Of a stretch of DNA of 64,000 nucleotides, positions 26,123 to 34,098 are shown one piece after another (the first letter of the stretch is position 1; every line of letters starts with the position of its first letter). The stretch covers positions 62,001-126,000 of the forward strand of contig JASBSS010000022.1 of the NCBI GenBank assembly GCA_030148805.1. Reading direction: 5' to 3'. Origin of the DNA: Thiogranum sp. (lineage in GTDB: Bacteria; Pseudomonadota; Gammaproteobacteria; DSM-19610). The position numbers and the translations under genes are program-made. Under the pieces are notes generated by a model. It was not told the DNA's origin. It ran no database searches and saw only the letters and a program-made list of their open reading frames with translations.

Positions 26123-26453
26123 GCGTTCGATCCGGGGGCAAACTGTCGCGGGAAACGCGCTGCGACACGATGCGCGCCTAGTGTGTCTCAGGGCACCGGA
26201 ATCTGCAACCGGGTGTCGCGGGTTTATGCGCTATTTTGAACATCTGCGGATCTGACCGGCACTGTTGTAGTTCGTTCCCTACGGCGAGCACCGCCGCCGA
26301 GGTCCGTCCGCTGGCTCACGCACGCATTCGCGGCGTGCCGCGGCAAGGCGCGGCACCAGCAAGAGGTGCGCCCGGCCGGGGTTGGCGACCAACGGTGCAC
26401 GGCCAGGCCCAGCGACCGCGCACGCCCTTTTTTCGCCCAGGTTTTGGGCCGCT

Positions 26454-26470
26454 TGCACTGGGGATGTGCG
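26454..26470. promoter_or_regulatory. Candidate NtrC binding site
   Basis: TGCACT-GGGGA-TGTGCG fits the 17-bp NtrC consensus TGCACY-N5-RGTGCA with two mismatches. It lies about 120 bp upstream of the transcription start predicted from the sigma-54 promoter, the normal enhancer distance. It would place nirBD-nasA under nitrogen limitation control. Confidence 0.5.
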
Positions 26471-26555
26471 TGAGGACGGTTCCGGTTTGGTGCGCGAATC
26501 GTTTCCCTTATCGCAAGTGAATGAAAAATTGAATAAAACGCATATCTCCAGCGCA

Positions 26556-26571
26556 TGGCATAGTCGTTGCT
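26556..26571 (+). promoter_or_regulatory. Sigma-54 (RpoN) promoter of nirB-nirD-nasA
   Basis: TGGCAT-N5-TTGCT, with GG at 26557-26558 and GC at 26569-26570 separated by exactly 10 bp, matches the -24/-12 consensus TGGCAC-N5-TTGCW with one mismatch. The expected transcription start is near 26582, leaving a leader of about 26 nt before the nirB ATG at 26608, which has GGAAGAGG as ribosome binding site. Confidence 0.8.
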
Positions 26572-26607
26572 TACCCCCGTGCAGGAAGTATTAAATCGGA
26601 AGAGGTT

Positions 26608-29043
26608 ATGAAGGAAAAGCTTGTACTGATCGGCAATGGCATGGCAGGGGTGCGCGCGCTGGAGGAGTTGCTCAAACTGGCGCCGGAGCAATACGAAATC
26701 ACGGTGTTCGGCGGCGAACCCTACGGCAACTACAACCGAATCATGCTTTCGCCCGTGCTGGCCGGGGAAAAAACCCTCGACCAGATCATGTTGAACGACG
26801 AGCAGTGGTACGTTGACAACGGCATCACCCTGCACAAGGGCAAGTGGGTGGATAACATCGACCGGGCGCGCCGCGTGGTCCACGCCGGTGACGTTTGTGC
26901 ACCCTACGACCGCCTGATCCTCGCTACCGGCTCCAATCCGTTTGTGATACCGGTTCCGGGGCACGACCTCAAGGGTGTCATCAGTTTTCGCGATATCGCC
27001 GATGTCGATGCGATGTTGCAGGCGGCCAGCCGGCCGGGGCGCCGGGCGGTGGTGATCGGCGGTGGCCTGCTCGGGCTCGAGGCCGCCAATGGGCTCGCCA
27101 AGCAGGGCATGGACGTGACGGTGGTGCACCTGATGGACAGCCTCATGGAGCGCCAGTTGGACAAGCCCGCCGCCGAGTTGCTGCGCGCCTCGCTGGAAGC
27201 AAAGGGGTTGAAATTCCTCCTGGAGGCGCAGACCGAGGCGATTCTGGGCGAGGCGCGAGTCGAGGGCGTGCGCTTCAAGGACGGTCAGGAAGTGCCCGCC
27301 GACCTGGTGGTGATGGCGGTGGGGATACGGGCCAATTACCAGCTGGCCGAGCGGATCGGATTGCATTGCGAGCGGGGAGTGGTGGTCAACGACACCATGC
27401 AGACTTTCGACCCGCGGATCTACGCCGTGGGCGAATGCGTACAGCATCGCGGCCAGACCTACGGTTTGGTCGCGCCCTTGTTCGAACAGGCCAAGGTCTG
27501 CGCCAACCATCTCGCCCACATCGGCATCGCTCGCTACGAGGGGTCGATCACTTCGACCAAGCTGAAGGTGACCGGCATCGATCTGTTTTCCGCCGGCGAT
27601 TTCATCGGCGATGAGCAGACCGAGTCGCTGGTGCTGCAGGATCCCGGCCGTGGCTTGTACAAGAAGGTGGTCCTCAAGGACAACCGGATCCAGGGCGCGG
27701 TGATGTACGGTGATACCATCGACGGCACCTGGTATTTCGAGCTGATGCGCGACGGCACCGATGTTTCGGACTTTCGCGACAGTCTTCTGTTCGGGCAGGC
27801 TCATCTCGGGGACTCCGGGCACGGTGACGACAATCGCGTCGCGGCGATGGCCGACTCGGCGGAAATCTGCGGTTGTAACGGGGTGTGCAAGGGCGAGATC
27901 GTCACGGCGATCACCCAGAAGAATCTGTTCACGCTCGAGGATGTGCGCGCGCATACCAAGGCGTCCAGCTCCTGCGGTTCCTGTACCGGCCTGGTGGAGG
28001 CGTTGCTCGCGCACACCGTCGGGGGTGACTATTCGCAATCCCCGGCGAAAAAGCCGCTCTGCCCGTGCACCGAATTCACTCACGACGAAATCCGCGCCGG
28101 GATTCGCGACCATGACCTCAAGAGCATGGCGGCGGTGCGTGATTTCTTCGAGTGGAAGGCCCCCGACGGGTGCTCCAAATGCCGGCCCGCGTTGAATTAC
28201 TATCTGCTCTGCCAGTGGCCGGGGGAATATCAGGACGACAGTCAGTCCCGTTTCATCAACGAACGGGCGCACGCCAATATCCAGAAGGACGCCACCTATT
28301 CGGTGATACCGAGGATGTGGGGTGGCGGCACGACCCCGCAGGAATTGCGTGCCATCGCGGATGTGGCGGAAAAGTACAGTGTACGCATGGTCCACGTCAC
28401 CGGTGGCCAGCGGCTGGCGCTCTACGGCCTGACCAAGGAGCAGCTGCCGCAGATCTGGGGGGATCTCACCCAGGCCGGTCTGGTCTCGGGGCATGCTTAC
28501 GGCAAGGCGCTGCGCACGGTGAAGACCTGTGTGGGGCGCGAGTGGTGTCGCTTCGGCACGCAGGATTCCACGGCGCTGGGCATCGAACTGGAGAAAATGA
28601 CCTGGGGCTCCTGGACGCCGCACAAATTCAAGATGGCCGCCTCGGGTTGTCCGCGCAATTGCGCGGAAGCCACGATCAAGGATTTCGGCGTGGTGTGCGT
28701 GGACTCGGGTTACGAGTTGCACGTCGGCGGCAACGGCGGGGTCAAGGTGCGCGCCACCGACCTCTTGTGTCATGTCGACACCGCGCAGCAGGTGCTGGAC
28801 TATTGCGCCGCGTTCATGCAGTTGTATCGCGAGGAGGCACACTATCTGGAGCGGACCGCGCCCTGGATCGAACGCGTCGGCCTGAGCTACGTGAAGGCCA
28901 AGATCGTCGACGACAGTGCCAGCAGAGAAGCGCTGACACAGCGCTTCCATCACGCGCAACAGTTCGCCCAGGACGACCCCTGGGCGGCTCGCGCCAAGGG
29001 TGCCGAAGCCCATGAATTCACACCGATCAAGCAAGTCGGCTAA
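26608..29043 (+). CDS. nirB: Nitrite reductase [NAD(P)H] large subunit NirB
   Basis: An 811-residue cytoplasmic enzyme reducing nitrite to ammonium. Order: FAD-binding fold (GNGMAGVRALEEL, residues 7-19), NAD-binding fold (GGGLLGLEAANGL from about 151), BFD-like [2Fe-2S] site (C421, C423, C427 with C456 and C459), nitrite/sulfite reductase half-domains, and the sirohaem/[4Fe-4S] site C641-x5-C647-x33-C681-x3-C685. Length is near the E. coli enzyme (about 847). It precedes nirD by 22 bp and nasA, so it serves nitrate assimilation. Transcription probably starts from the sigma-54 promoter at 26556-26571. Confidence 0.97.
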   Translation: MKEKLVLIGNGMAGVRALEELLKLAPEQYEITVFGGEPYGNYNRIMLSPVLAGEKTLDQIMLNDEQWYVDNGITLHKGKWVDNIDRARRVVHAGDVCAPYDRLILATGSNPFVIPVPGHDLKGVISFRDIADVDAMLQAASRPGRRAVVIGGGLLGLEAANGLAKQGMDVTVVHLMDSLMERQLDKPAAELLRASLEAKGLKFLLEAQTEAILGEARVEGVRFKDGQEVPADLVVMAVGIRANYQLAERIGLHCERGVVVNDTMQTFDPRIYAVGECVQHRGQTYGLVAPLFEQAKVCANHLAHIGIARYEGSITSTKLKVTGIDLFSAGDFIGDEQTESLVLQDPGRGLYKKVVLKDNRIQGAVMYGDTIDGTWYFELMRDGTDVSDFRDSLLFGQAHLGDSGHGDDNRVAAMADSAEICGCNGVCKGEIVTAITQKNLFTLEDVRAHTKASSSCGSCTGLVEALLAHTVGGDYSQSPAKKPLCPCTEFTHDEIRAGIRDHDLKSMAAVRDFFEWKAPDGCSKCRPALNYYLLCQWPGEYQDDSQSRFINERAHANIQKDATYSVIPRMWGGGTTPQELRAIADVAEKYSVRMVHVTGGQRLALYGLTKEQLPQIWGDLTQAGLVSGHAYGKALRTVKTCVGREWCRFGTQDSTALGIELEKMTWGSWTPHKFKMAASGCPRNCAEATIKDFGVVCVDSGYELHVGGNGGVKVRATDLLCHVDTAQQVLDYCAAFMQLYREEAHYLERTAPWIERVGLSYVKAKIVDDSASREALTQRFHHAQQFAQDDPWAARAKGAEAHEFTPIKQVG

Positions 29044-29065
29044 GTAAGGGAAGTAGGGTTTTATC

Positions 29066-29431
29066 ATGAATCAGGCAGAACAGCGGGTCCCAGACGCCGC
29101 AGGCTGGCTCGAAGTGGGCCGTATCGAGGACATTCCCGCCCTGGGTGCCCGGGTGGTGCGCACGCCCGGCGGGGATATCGCCGTATTCCGCAACGCCGAG
29201 GACGAGGTATTCGCCTTGCGCGACCGGTGTCCGCACAAGGGCGGGCCCTTGTCGCAGGGTATCGTTCACGGTCGGCGTGTCGCCTGCCCTTTGCACGACT
29301 GGAAAATCCATCTCGACAGCGGACTGGCGGTCGCACCGGACGAAGGATGCGCGGCGCGTTTTCCGGTCAAGGTCGACGCGGGCGTGATCTATCTGTCGCT
29401 GACCCCCGACGAGGGCTGTCCGGATCGGTGA
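29066..29431 (+). CDS. nirD: Nitrite reductase small subunit NirD with complete Rieske ligands
   Basis: A 121-residue Rieske-fold protein directly after nirB. Unlike classical NirD of E. coli, which lacks iron ligands, it has C55-x-H57 and C74-x2-H77, the full [2Fe-2S] Rieske signature (CPHKGGPLSQG; CPLHDWKI). It could carry electrons from NirB's flavin or a ferredoxin-type donor to the sirohaem. GTAGGG lies shortly upstream of the ATG. A GC-rich 18-bp perfect palindrome (29449-29466) follows the stop. Confidence 0.9.
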   Translation: MNQAEQRVPDAAGWLEVGRIEDIPALGARVVRTPGGDIAVFRNAEDEVFALRDRCPHKGGPLSQGIVHGRRVACPLHDWKIHLDSGLAVAPDEGCAARFPVKVDAGVIYLSLTPDEGCPDR

Positions 29432-29448
29432 TCGCCGCCAGGCCCGGG

Positions 29449-29466
29449 CCCGGCTCGCGAGCCGGG
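29449..29466. other. Perfect 18-bp GC palindrome between nirD and nasA
   Basis: The half CCCGGCTCG is followed immediately by its complement. It lies 18 bp after the nirD stop, without a T-run. It may be an mRNA processing or stability hairpin separating nirBD from nasA, or a protein site; the 159-bp gap to nasA holds nothing else recognisable. Confidence 0.4.
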
Positions 29467-29590
29467 GCCGCTTGATCGACGCTCCCCGGCGCCACCACAC
29501 CGGCGGCGGCGAAATCCGGCTCGGTACCCGAGGGAGCGTGTCGCCATCGTCCGGGAGCCGCAGCCCTGTCCCGTTGTGTATAAGACCAGC

Positions 29591-32308
29591 ATGTCCGTAA
29601 ATCCTGTGCGCGAAGTCAGAACAACCTGCCCTTACTGCGGCGTCGGCTGCGGCGTCTTGGTAGGCGTCGGCCCGCACGCTCAAGTCAGTGTGCGCGGCGA
29701 TCCGGAGCATCCGGCCAACTTCGGGCGCTTGTGCTCCAAGGGCGCGGCCCTGGCCGAAACCCTGGATGAGGACAATCGCCTGCTGCGGCCCCGGATAGAT
29801 GGAGCGCAGGTCCCTTGGGAGCACGCGCTCGATCACGTCGCCGCTCAGTTCAATCGTATCATCGAACAGCAGGGTCCCGGGGCCGTCGCCTTCTATGTCT
29901 CGGGGCAACTGTTGACCGAGGATTACTATGTGGCCAACAAGCTGATCAAGGGCTACATCGGTACGGCCAATATCGATACCAACTCCCGGCTGTGCATGTC
30001 CTCGGCGGTGGCCGGGTACAAACGGGCGTTCGGTTCGGACACGGTTCCCTGTTGCTACGAAGACCTGGAGCGCGCCAAGTTGATCGTGCTCGTCGGGTCC
30101 AACACCGCGTGGTGTCATCCGGTCCTGTTCCAGCGTATCCGTAAGGCCCGCGAGCTGCACCCGGACATGCAGGTGGTGGTCATCGATCCGCGGCAGACCC
30201 CCAGTTGCGATATTGCCGATCTGCATCTGCCATTGGCGCCGGGCAGCGATACCGATCTGTTCAACGGTCTGTTGCTCTATCTGCACCAGCACGGCGAAAC
30301 CCACGAACAGTTCGTTGCCGGCTGCACCCAGGGGGTGGACCAGGCGCTCGCCCAGGCGCGTCTGTCCGGCGCCGATACCGCCACGGTGGCCATGCGCTGC
30401 GGTCTGGACGAGCAGCAGGTGCTGGAATTCTACCGGCTGTTCGCGCGCACCGAGCGCGTGGTCAGCGTCTTCTCCCAGGGGGTCAACCAGTCCTCCTACG
30501 GCACCGACAAAGTCAACAGCGTGATCAACTGCCATCTGCTGACCGGGCGGATCGGGCGTCCGGGTATGGGGCCGTTCTCGCTCACGGGCCAGCCCAACGC
30601 GATGGGTGGGCGCGAAGTCGGCGGCCTGGCCAACCAACTGGCCGCGCATATGGAGATCGCGGAGCCTTCGCACCGGCAGCGGGTGCAGCGTTTCTGGGGA
30701 TCGCCGCGAATCGCCGAGCGCGAGGGACTCAAGGCGCTCGACATGTTCCGCGCCATCGAGGCCGGTCAAGTCAAGGCCGTCTGGATCATGGCCACCAATC
30801 CGGCGGTCAGCCTGCCCGACAGCCATCGCGTACGGCGTGCCTTGGCCGCGTGTGAGCTGGTGGTGGTTTCCGATTGCATCGAGCGCACCGATACCAACCA
30901 GTACGCTCACGTGTTGTTGCCGGCGCAGAGTTGGGGTGAAAAGGAGGGGACGGTGACCAATTCGGAGCGCCGTATTTCCCGCCAGCGTGCGTTTCTTCCC
31001 GCCCTGGGCGAAGCCCGGCCGGATTGGTGGATCATCTCGCAGGTGGCTCAGCGTATGGGCTACAAGGACGCCTTCAACTATCGCGACAGCGCTGAGGTCT
31101 GGCGCGAGCACGCGGCCCTGTCGGGTTTCGAGAACGAGGGTCAGCGTGATTTCGACATCAGCGCTCTGGCGGCGCTCAGCGACAGCGACTATGCAGGCTT
31201 GCAGCCCGTGCAGTGGCCACTGAGCTCGCTCGATGGCGGCACCCAACGGTTGTTCGGCGACGGCAGGTTCTTCACGCCTGAGCGTAAAGCGCGCTTCATC
31301 GGTGTTGGCACGCATCGGCCGGCGAACCGGGTAAGCACCGATTTTCCGCTGGTCCTGAACACCGGTCGGGTCCGCGATCACTGGCACACCATGACGCGCA
31401 CCGGAAAATCGCCGCGGCTCTCGGGCCATGTGGTGGAGCCCTATGCGGAGATTCATCCCCGGGACGCGGCGGCCGCCGGGATCCAGGCTCAAGACCTCGT
31501 GGAGGTCACGAGCCGTTGGGGCCGGCTCATCGTGCGCGCGCAGCCAAGCCCCGCGCAACGGGCCGGTAGCCTGTTCATCCCCATGCACTGGAATCAACAG
31601 TTCTCCAGCGGTCCCGGGGTCGGTTGCCTGGTCAATCCGGCCACCGATCCGGTTTCCGGTCAGCCGGAATTCAAGCATACGCCGGTGAAGTTGTCGCTTT
31701 ATACGCCTGCGTGGCACGGTTTCGTGTTGTCGCGGCGCCGGCTGGATCTGCGCCATCTGCGCTACTGGGCCTGCGCGCGCGCCGAGGGTCTCTGGCGTTA
31801 TGAGATCGCCGGCGACGAGACGCCGTCGGACTGGAACACTCAAGCGCGCCAGTGGTTGGGCGGTGGCGGCGAGAAGGTCGAGTGGATGGAGTATCGTGAC
31901 GCGGCGGCCGGACGCTACCGCGCGGTCAGGTTGCTCGCGGGCGGCTTGGAAAGTTGTCTGTTTATCGGCCCACAGGCGTCGCTGCCGGCGCGGGACTGGC
32001 TGGTGAAAATGTTCAACCAGTCGCAGATCGACGATGCCGAGCGCGCCAGCCTGCTGAGCGGCAAGCCCGCGCCGGGCTCGAAGGATGCCGGGCGTATTGT
32101 CTGCGCCTGCTTTGGTGTCGGCGTCAACACGCTGCGCGATGCCATCCAGAGCCAGGGGTTGCGCAGCGCCGAAGAGATCGGCCAATGCCTGAAGGCCGGC
32201 ACCAACTGCGGGTCCTGCGTGCCCGAACTCAAGCTGCTGTTGAAAGAAAATCAAGCTGCCGAGACAGTGGCCGGCGTCCCTGCCGGCTCTGGTGTCGCCG
32301 TATCCTGA
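29591..32308 (+). CDS. nasA: Assimilatory nitrate reductase catalytic subunit NasA with C-terminal BFD domain
   Basis: A 905-residue molybdenum bis-MGD enzyme reducing nitrate to nitrite in the cytoplasm. The N-terminal [4Fe-4S] motif begins C13-x2-C16-x3-C20 and is completed by the cysteine in GRLCSKG; then the molybdopterin domains (SRLCMSSAVAGY) and the dinucleotide-binding domain. A C-terminal [2Fe-2S] BFD-like module uses C838, C840, C873 and C876. This extra cluster is typical of NAD(P)H-linked NasA. The ATG at 29591 is used; a GTG at 29576 is in frame and neither has a clear ribosome binding site. No nitrate transporter or NasB gene is nearby. Confidence 0.94.
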   Translation: MSVNPVREVRTTCPYCGVGCGVLVGVGPHAQVSVRGDPEHPANFGRLCSKGAALAETLDEDNRLLRPRIDGAQVPWEHALDHVAAQFNRIIEQQGPGAVAFYVSGQLLTEDYYVANKLIKGYIGTANIDTNSRLCMSSAVAGYKRAFGSDTVPCCYEDLERAKLIVLVGSNTAWCHPVLFQRIRKARELHPDMQVVVIDPRQTPSCDIADLHLPLAPGSDTDLFNGLLLYLHQHGETHEQFVAGCTQGVDQALAQARLSGADTATVAMRCGLDEQQVLEFYRLFARTERVVSVFSQGVNQSSYGTDKVNSVINCHLLTGRIGRPGMGPFSLTGQPNAMGGREVGGLANQLAAHMEIAEPSHRQRVQRFWGSPRIAEREGLKALDMFRAIEAGQVKAVWIMATNPAVSLPDSHRVRRALAACELVVVSDCIERTDTNQYAHVLLPAQSWGEKEGTVTNSERRISRQRAFLPALGEARPDWWIISQVAQRMGYKDAFNYRDSAEVWREHAALSGFENEGQRDFDISALAALSDSDYAGLQPVQWPLSSLDGGTQRLFGDGRFFTPERKARFIGVGTHRPANRVSTDFPLVLNTGRVRDHWHTMTRTGKSPRLSGHVVEPYAEIHPRDAAAAGIQAQDLVEVTSRWGRLIVRAQPSPAQRAGSLFIPMHWNQQFSSGPGVGCLVNPATDPVSGQPEFKHTPVKLSLYTPAWHGFVLSRRRLDLRHLRYWACARAEGLWRYEIAGDETPSDWNTQARQWLGGGGEKVEWMEYRDAAAGRYRAVRLLAGGLESCLFIGPQASLPARDWLVKMFNQSQIDDAERASLLSGKPAPGSKDAGRIVCACFGVGVNTLRDAIQSQGLRSAEEIGQCLKAGTNCGSCVPELKLLLKENQAAETVAGVPAGSGVAVS

Positions 32309-32315
32309 ACCCGGC

Positions 32316-33443
32316 TTAGAAGACGTACTGCGCCTGCACGAACAGCTCGTTGGCGTCGTTGCCCTTGACCCCGGATTCGCTGCTGTTGAGCTGATAGGTC
32401 GCCTGCAGCTTGATATCGTGCTTATGGACAAACCAGTTGGCGCCGAAGGTGGTGCGACCCCAGACGTCGGCATAGTTGTCGGCGTCCTGCTCGGAATAGC
32501 CTGCGACCAGCTCCAGTCGATCGGCAATCACCATGTAGCCGCCTTCCACCGACCAGTTGGTCAATTCCGTTTCGCCGTTCTGGTAGAGACCGCCGGTAAA
32601 TGTGCCGTCGGTGGTGTCCACCTGAAACAGATTGTACTCGGCGTCCACCGAAAAACCGCTGCTGCGAAAAGCGCCGCTGACCTCATAACCGGTCACTTTG
32701 TCCAGACTGGCGGCGTGCACTTCGTTGTCGCCGTCATTGGACCACTGGAACGCGGCGACGCCGATGGTGGCTTTCGTGTCACCCGAAAAGTCACCCTGGG
32801 AGAACTTCAGTTTTCCGAACGGGTGGTAGTCCACCCGGCCACCGTAGATCCAGCCTTCGTTGAAATCCGAGTTGGCGTTCACCGGCGTGTCGAAATCCAC
32901 CCGGTTGGCGTTGGGGTCGATCGAGGCCTGGGCGACCGATGCGCCCCAGGTGAGTTGCTTGCTGGCGTTATGTCCGCTCAGGTGCAGGCCCAGATTGCGG
33001 TCCGGCGTGCCATAGTTGTGGTCGCCGACGAAGGTGCGTTCGACAAACTGCTGGTATTTCGACGAGGTCAGAAATTCACGCGAAAAGGGAAAATTGGCGT
33101 TACCGAGCTTGACTTTCATCCCCTCGAAGCCGGAGTACTGCATGTACGCGTCCTTGACCGCGACCTCATTGCCGTCTTCGGCCTTGCCGAAGTCCATCTG
33201 GAATTTCCCCTTCCAGTCCTTGTGCAACGTCCCCTCCACATAAGGGCGCAGACGGCGGAAAAACATCTCGTCGGTCGCCGGACCGCTGTCGGGGTCGGTG
33301 CGCAGGTACTGCAACTGGATACGACCACCCAATTTCACCGATTTCTCGCCTTTTTCATAGACGGTGACGCCGGCGTAGGCCGGCAGTAGGGTTGCAAGAC
33401 CCAACACGCCGGCCACGGCCTGGCGAATAGCGTTGTGTGGCAT
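32316..33443 (-). CDS. Phosphate-selective porin O/P family outer-membrane porin
   Basis: A 375-residue outer-membrane protein with signal peptide (about 1-24, cleaved near AYA) and the Porin_O_P pattern: KLGGRIQLQY, FFRRLRPYVEGTLHKDWKGKFQMDFG, KDAYMQYSGFEGMKVKLGNANFPFS, and a C-terminal QAQYVF ending in Phe. OprP/OprO relatives take up phosphate or polyphosphate. Three tandem PHO-box repeats lie just upstream, strongly supporting phosphate control. The ATG at 33443 was chosen because AAGGAG lies 9 bp away; a GTG six bases earlier is too close. It is convergent with nasA (7 bp between stops). Confidence 0.92.
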   Translation of the reverse strand: MPHNAIRQAVAGVLGLATLLPAYAGVTVYEKGEKSVKLGGRIQLQYLRTDPDSGPATDEMFFRRLRPYVEGTLHKDWKGKFQMDFGKAEDGNEVAVKDAYMQYSGFEGMKVKLGNANFPFSREFLTSSKYQQFVERTFVGDHNYGTPDRNLGLHLSGHNASKQLTWGASVAQASIDPNANRVDFDTPVNANSDFNEGWIYGGRVDYHPFGKLKFSQGDFSGDTKATIGVAAFQWSNDGDNEVHAASLDKVTGYEVSGAFRSSGFSVDAEYNLFQVDTTDGTFTGGLYQNGETELTNWSVEGGYMVIADRLELVAGYSEQDADNYADVWGRTTFGANWFVHKHDIKLQATYQLNSSESGVKGNDANELFVQAQYVF

Positions 33444-33477
33444 TGACACGCTCTCCTTATGTTTTAATGAATTTGAT

Positions 33478-33524
33478 TAAAAGAGCGTGCAGCGTATGAC
33501 AGAGGTATGACTGGACAATGACGG
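33478..33524 (-). promoter_or_regulatory. Three tandem PHO boxes and -10 of the porin promoter
   Basis: On the minus strand three CTGTCAT-like 7-mers occur with an 11-bp period: CCGTCAT, CAGTCAT and CTGTCAT. On the plus strand these read ATGACAG at 33496-33502, ATGACTG at 33507-33513 and ATGACGG at 33518-33524. A TTTAAT -10 element follows (33478-33483) at about the PhoB-dependent spacing. PhoB binds pairs of such repeats when phosphate is low. Confidence 0.85.
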
Positions 33525-33569
33525 ACATGTTAAGCTTCTGTTACGAGGAGCATCCAGGAGCCGGGCGCC

Positions 33570-33598
33570 TTGCCCGCCTGTCAGATAATAAGTACAAT
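33570..33598 (+). promoter_or_regulatory. Probable sigma-70 promoter of the thioredoxin gene
   Basis: TTGCCC (33570-33575), a 17-bp spacer and TACAAT (33593-33598) lie about 110 bp before the thioredoxin-like ATG at 33708, back to back with the PHO-box promoter of the porin. Confidence 0.5.
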
Positions 33599-33707
33599 CT
33601 AACTTACTAATATTTAAGCGGCAAACCGCACCAACACCACCAGGGACAAGCCATTTGCCGGACCTATCGTCACGCATTGGCCAGATGAACGTTTTGCGAT
33701 AATTGAA

Positions 33708-34058
33708 ATGGCCGTGGTCTGTACCAGTCTGGAGCGCTTTGACGAGGACGTGATCGCCGCGTCGGACAGCTTGCCGGTGCTGGTGGATTTCTGGGCCGAG
33801 TGGTGCGCGCCGTGCCTGGTGATCGCGCCCATACTCGAGCAATTGGCGGGGGAATTCCAGGGGCGGCTGCGCATCGCCAAGCTTGAGGTCGACCAGGGAG
33901 AAAACATGAAGCTGGCTGGACGCTATCGGTTGCGCGGCTTTCCCACCGTTATCCTTTTTTATCGTCGTGGCGAGCGCGGTCGTTTCAGCGGGGCCCGTTC
34001 CAAGGCCGCGATCGTGGAGTTTTTGCGCAAGCAATTGGATGACGGCGACTCGACCTAG
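33708..34058 (+). CDS. Thioredoxin-like protein
   Basis: A 116-residue cytoplasmic thioredoxin fold with active site W-C33-A-P-C36, where classical Trx1 has CGPC, and a cis-proline in RLRGFPTVILF. No signal peptide. It would reduce disulphides in cytosolic partners. The C-terminal basic stretch (RRGERGRFSGARSK) is typical of Trx beta-strand 5. No clear ribosome binding site precedes the ATG (GATAATTGAA). It stands 40 bp before a diguanylate cyclase gene and may be co-transcribed with it. Confidence 0.9.
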   Translation: MAVVCTSLERFDEDVIAASDSLPVLVDFWAEWCAPCLVIAPILEQLAGEFQGRLRIAKLEVDQGENMKLAGRYRLRGFPTVILFYRRGERGRFSGARSKAAIVEFLRKQLDDGDST

Positions 34059-34098
34059 GGGTCGTTGCCATTGCTGAAAGCGAGGTGAGAGAGCGATT

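Larger units (their letters stand above)
26123..26607. other. 485-bp gap: nirB regulatory region
   Basis: The region divergent between mscS-like and nirB carries no gene I can support; the open frame at 26236-26520 has no homologue-like features. It holds the NtrC-like site and sigma-54 promoter described separately near the nirB end, and several GGTGC/GCACC half-sites (for example GGTGCAC near 26395) that may be additional weak NtrC contacts. Confidence 0.6.

Noticed and set aside
26236-26520. 94-residue open frame upstream of nirB
   Set aside because: It lies in the nirB control region, overlapping the NtrC-like site; arginine- and proline-rich translation suggests chance.
26224-29067. 947-residue open frame antisense to nirB
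   Set aside because: Same cause: codon-position GC of nirB keeps the opposite strand open. No motif or start signal supports it.
29027-32527. 1166-residue open frame antisense to nasA
   Set aside because: It mirrors a GC-rich real gene; its composition (many P, R, H, A, Q and D) and lack of any recognisable domain or ribosome binding site mark it as a shadow.
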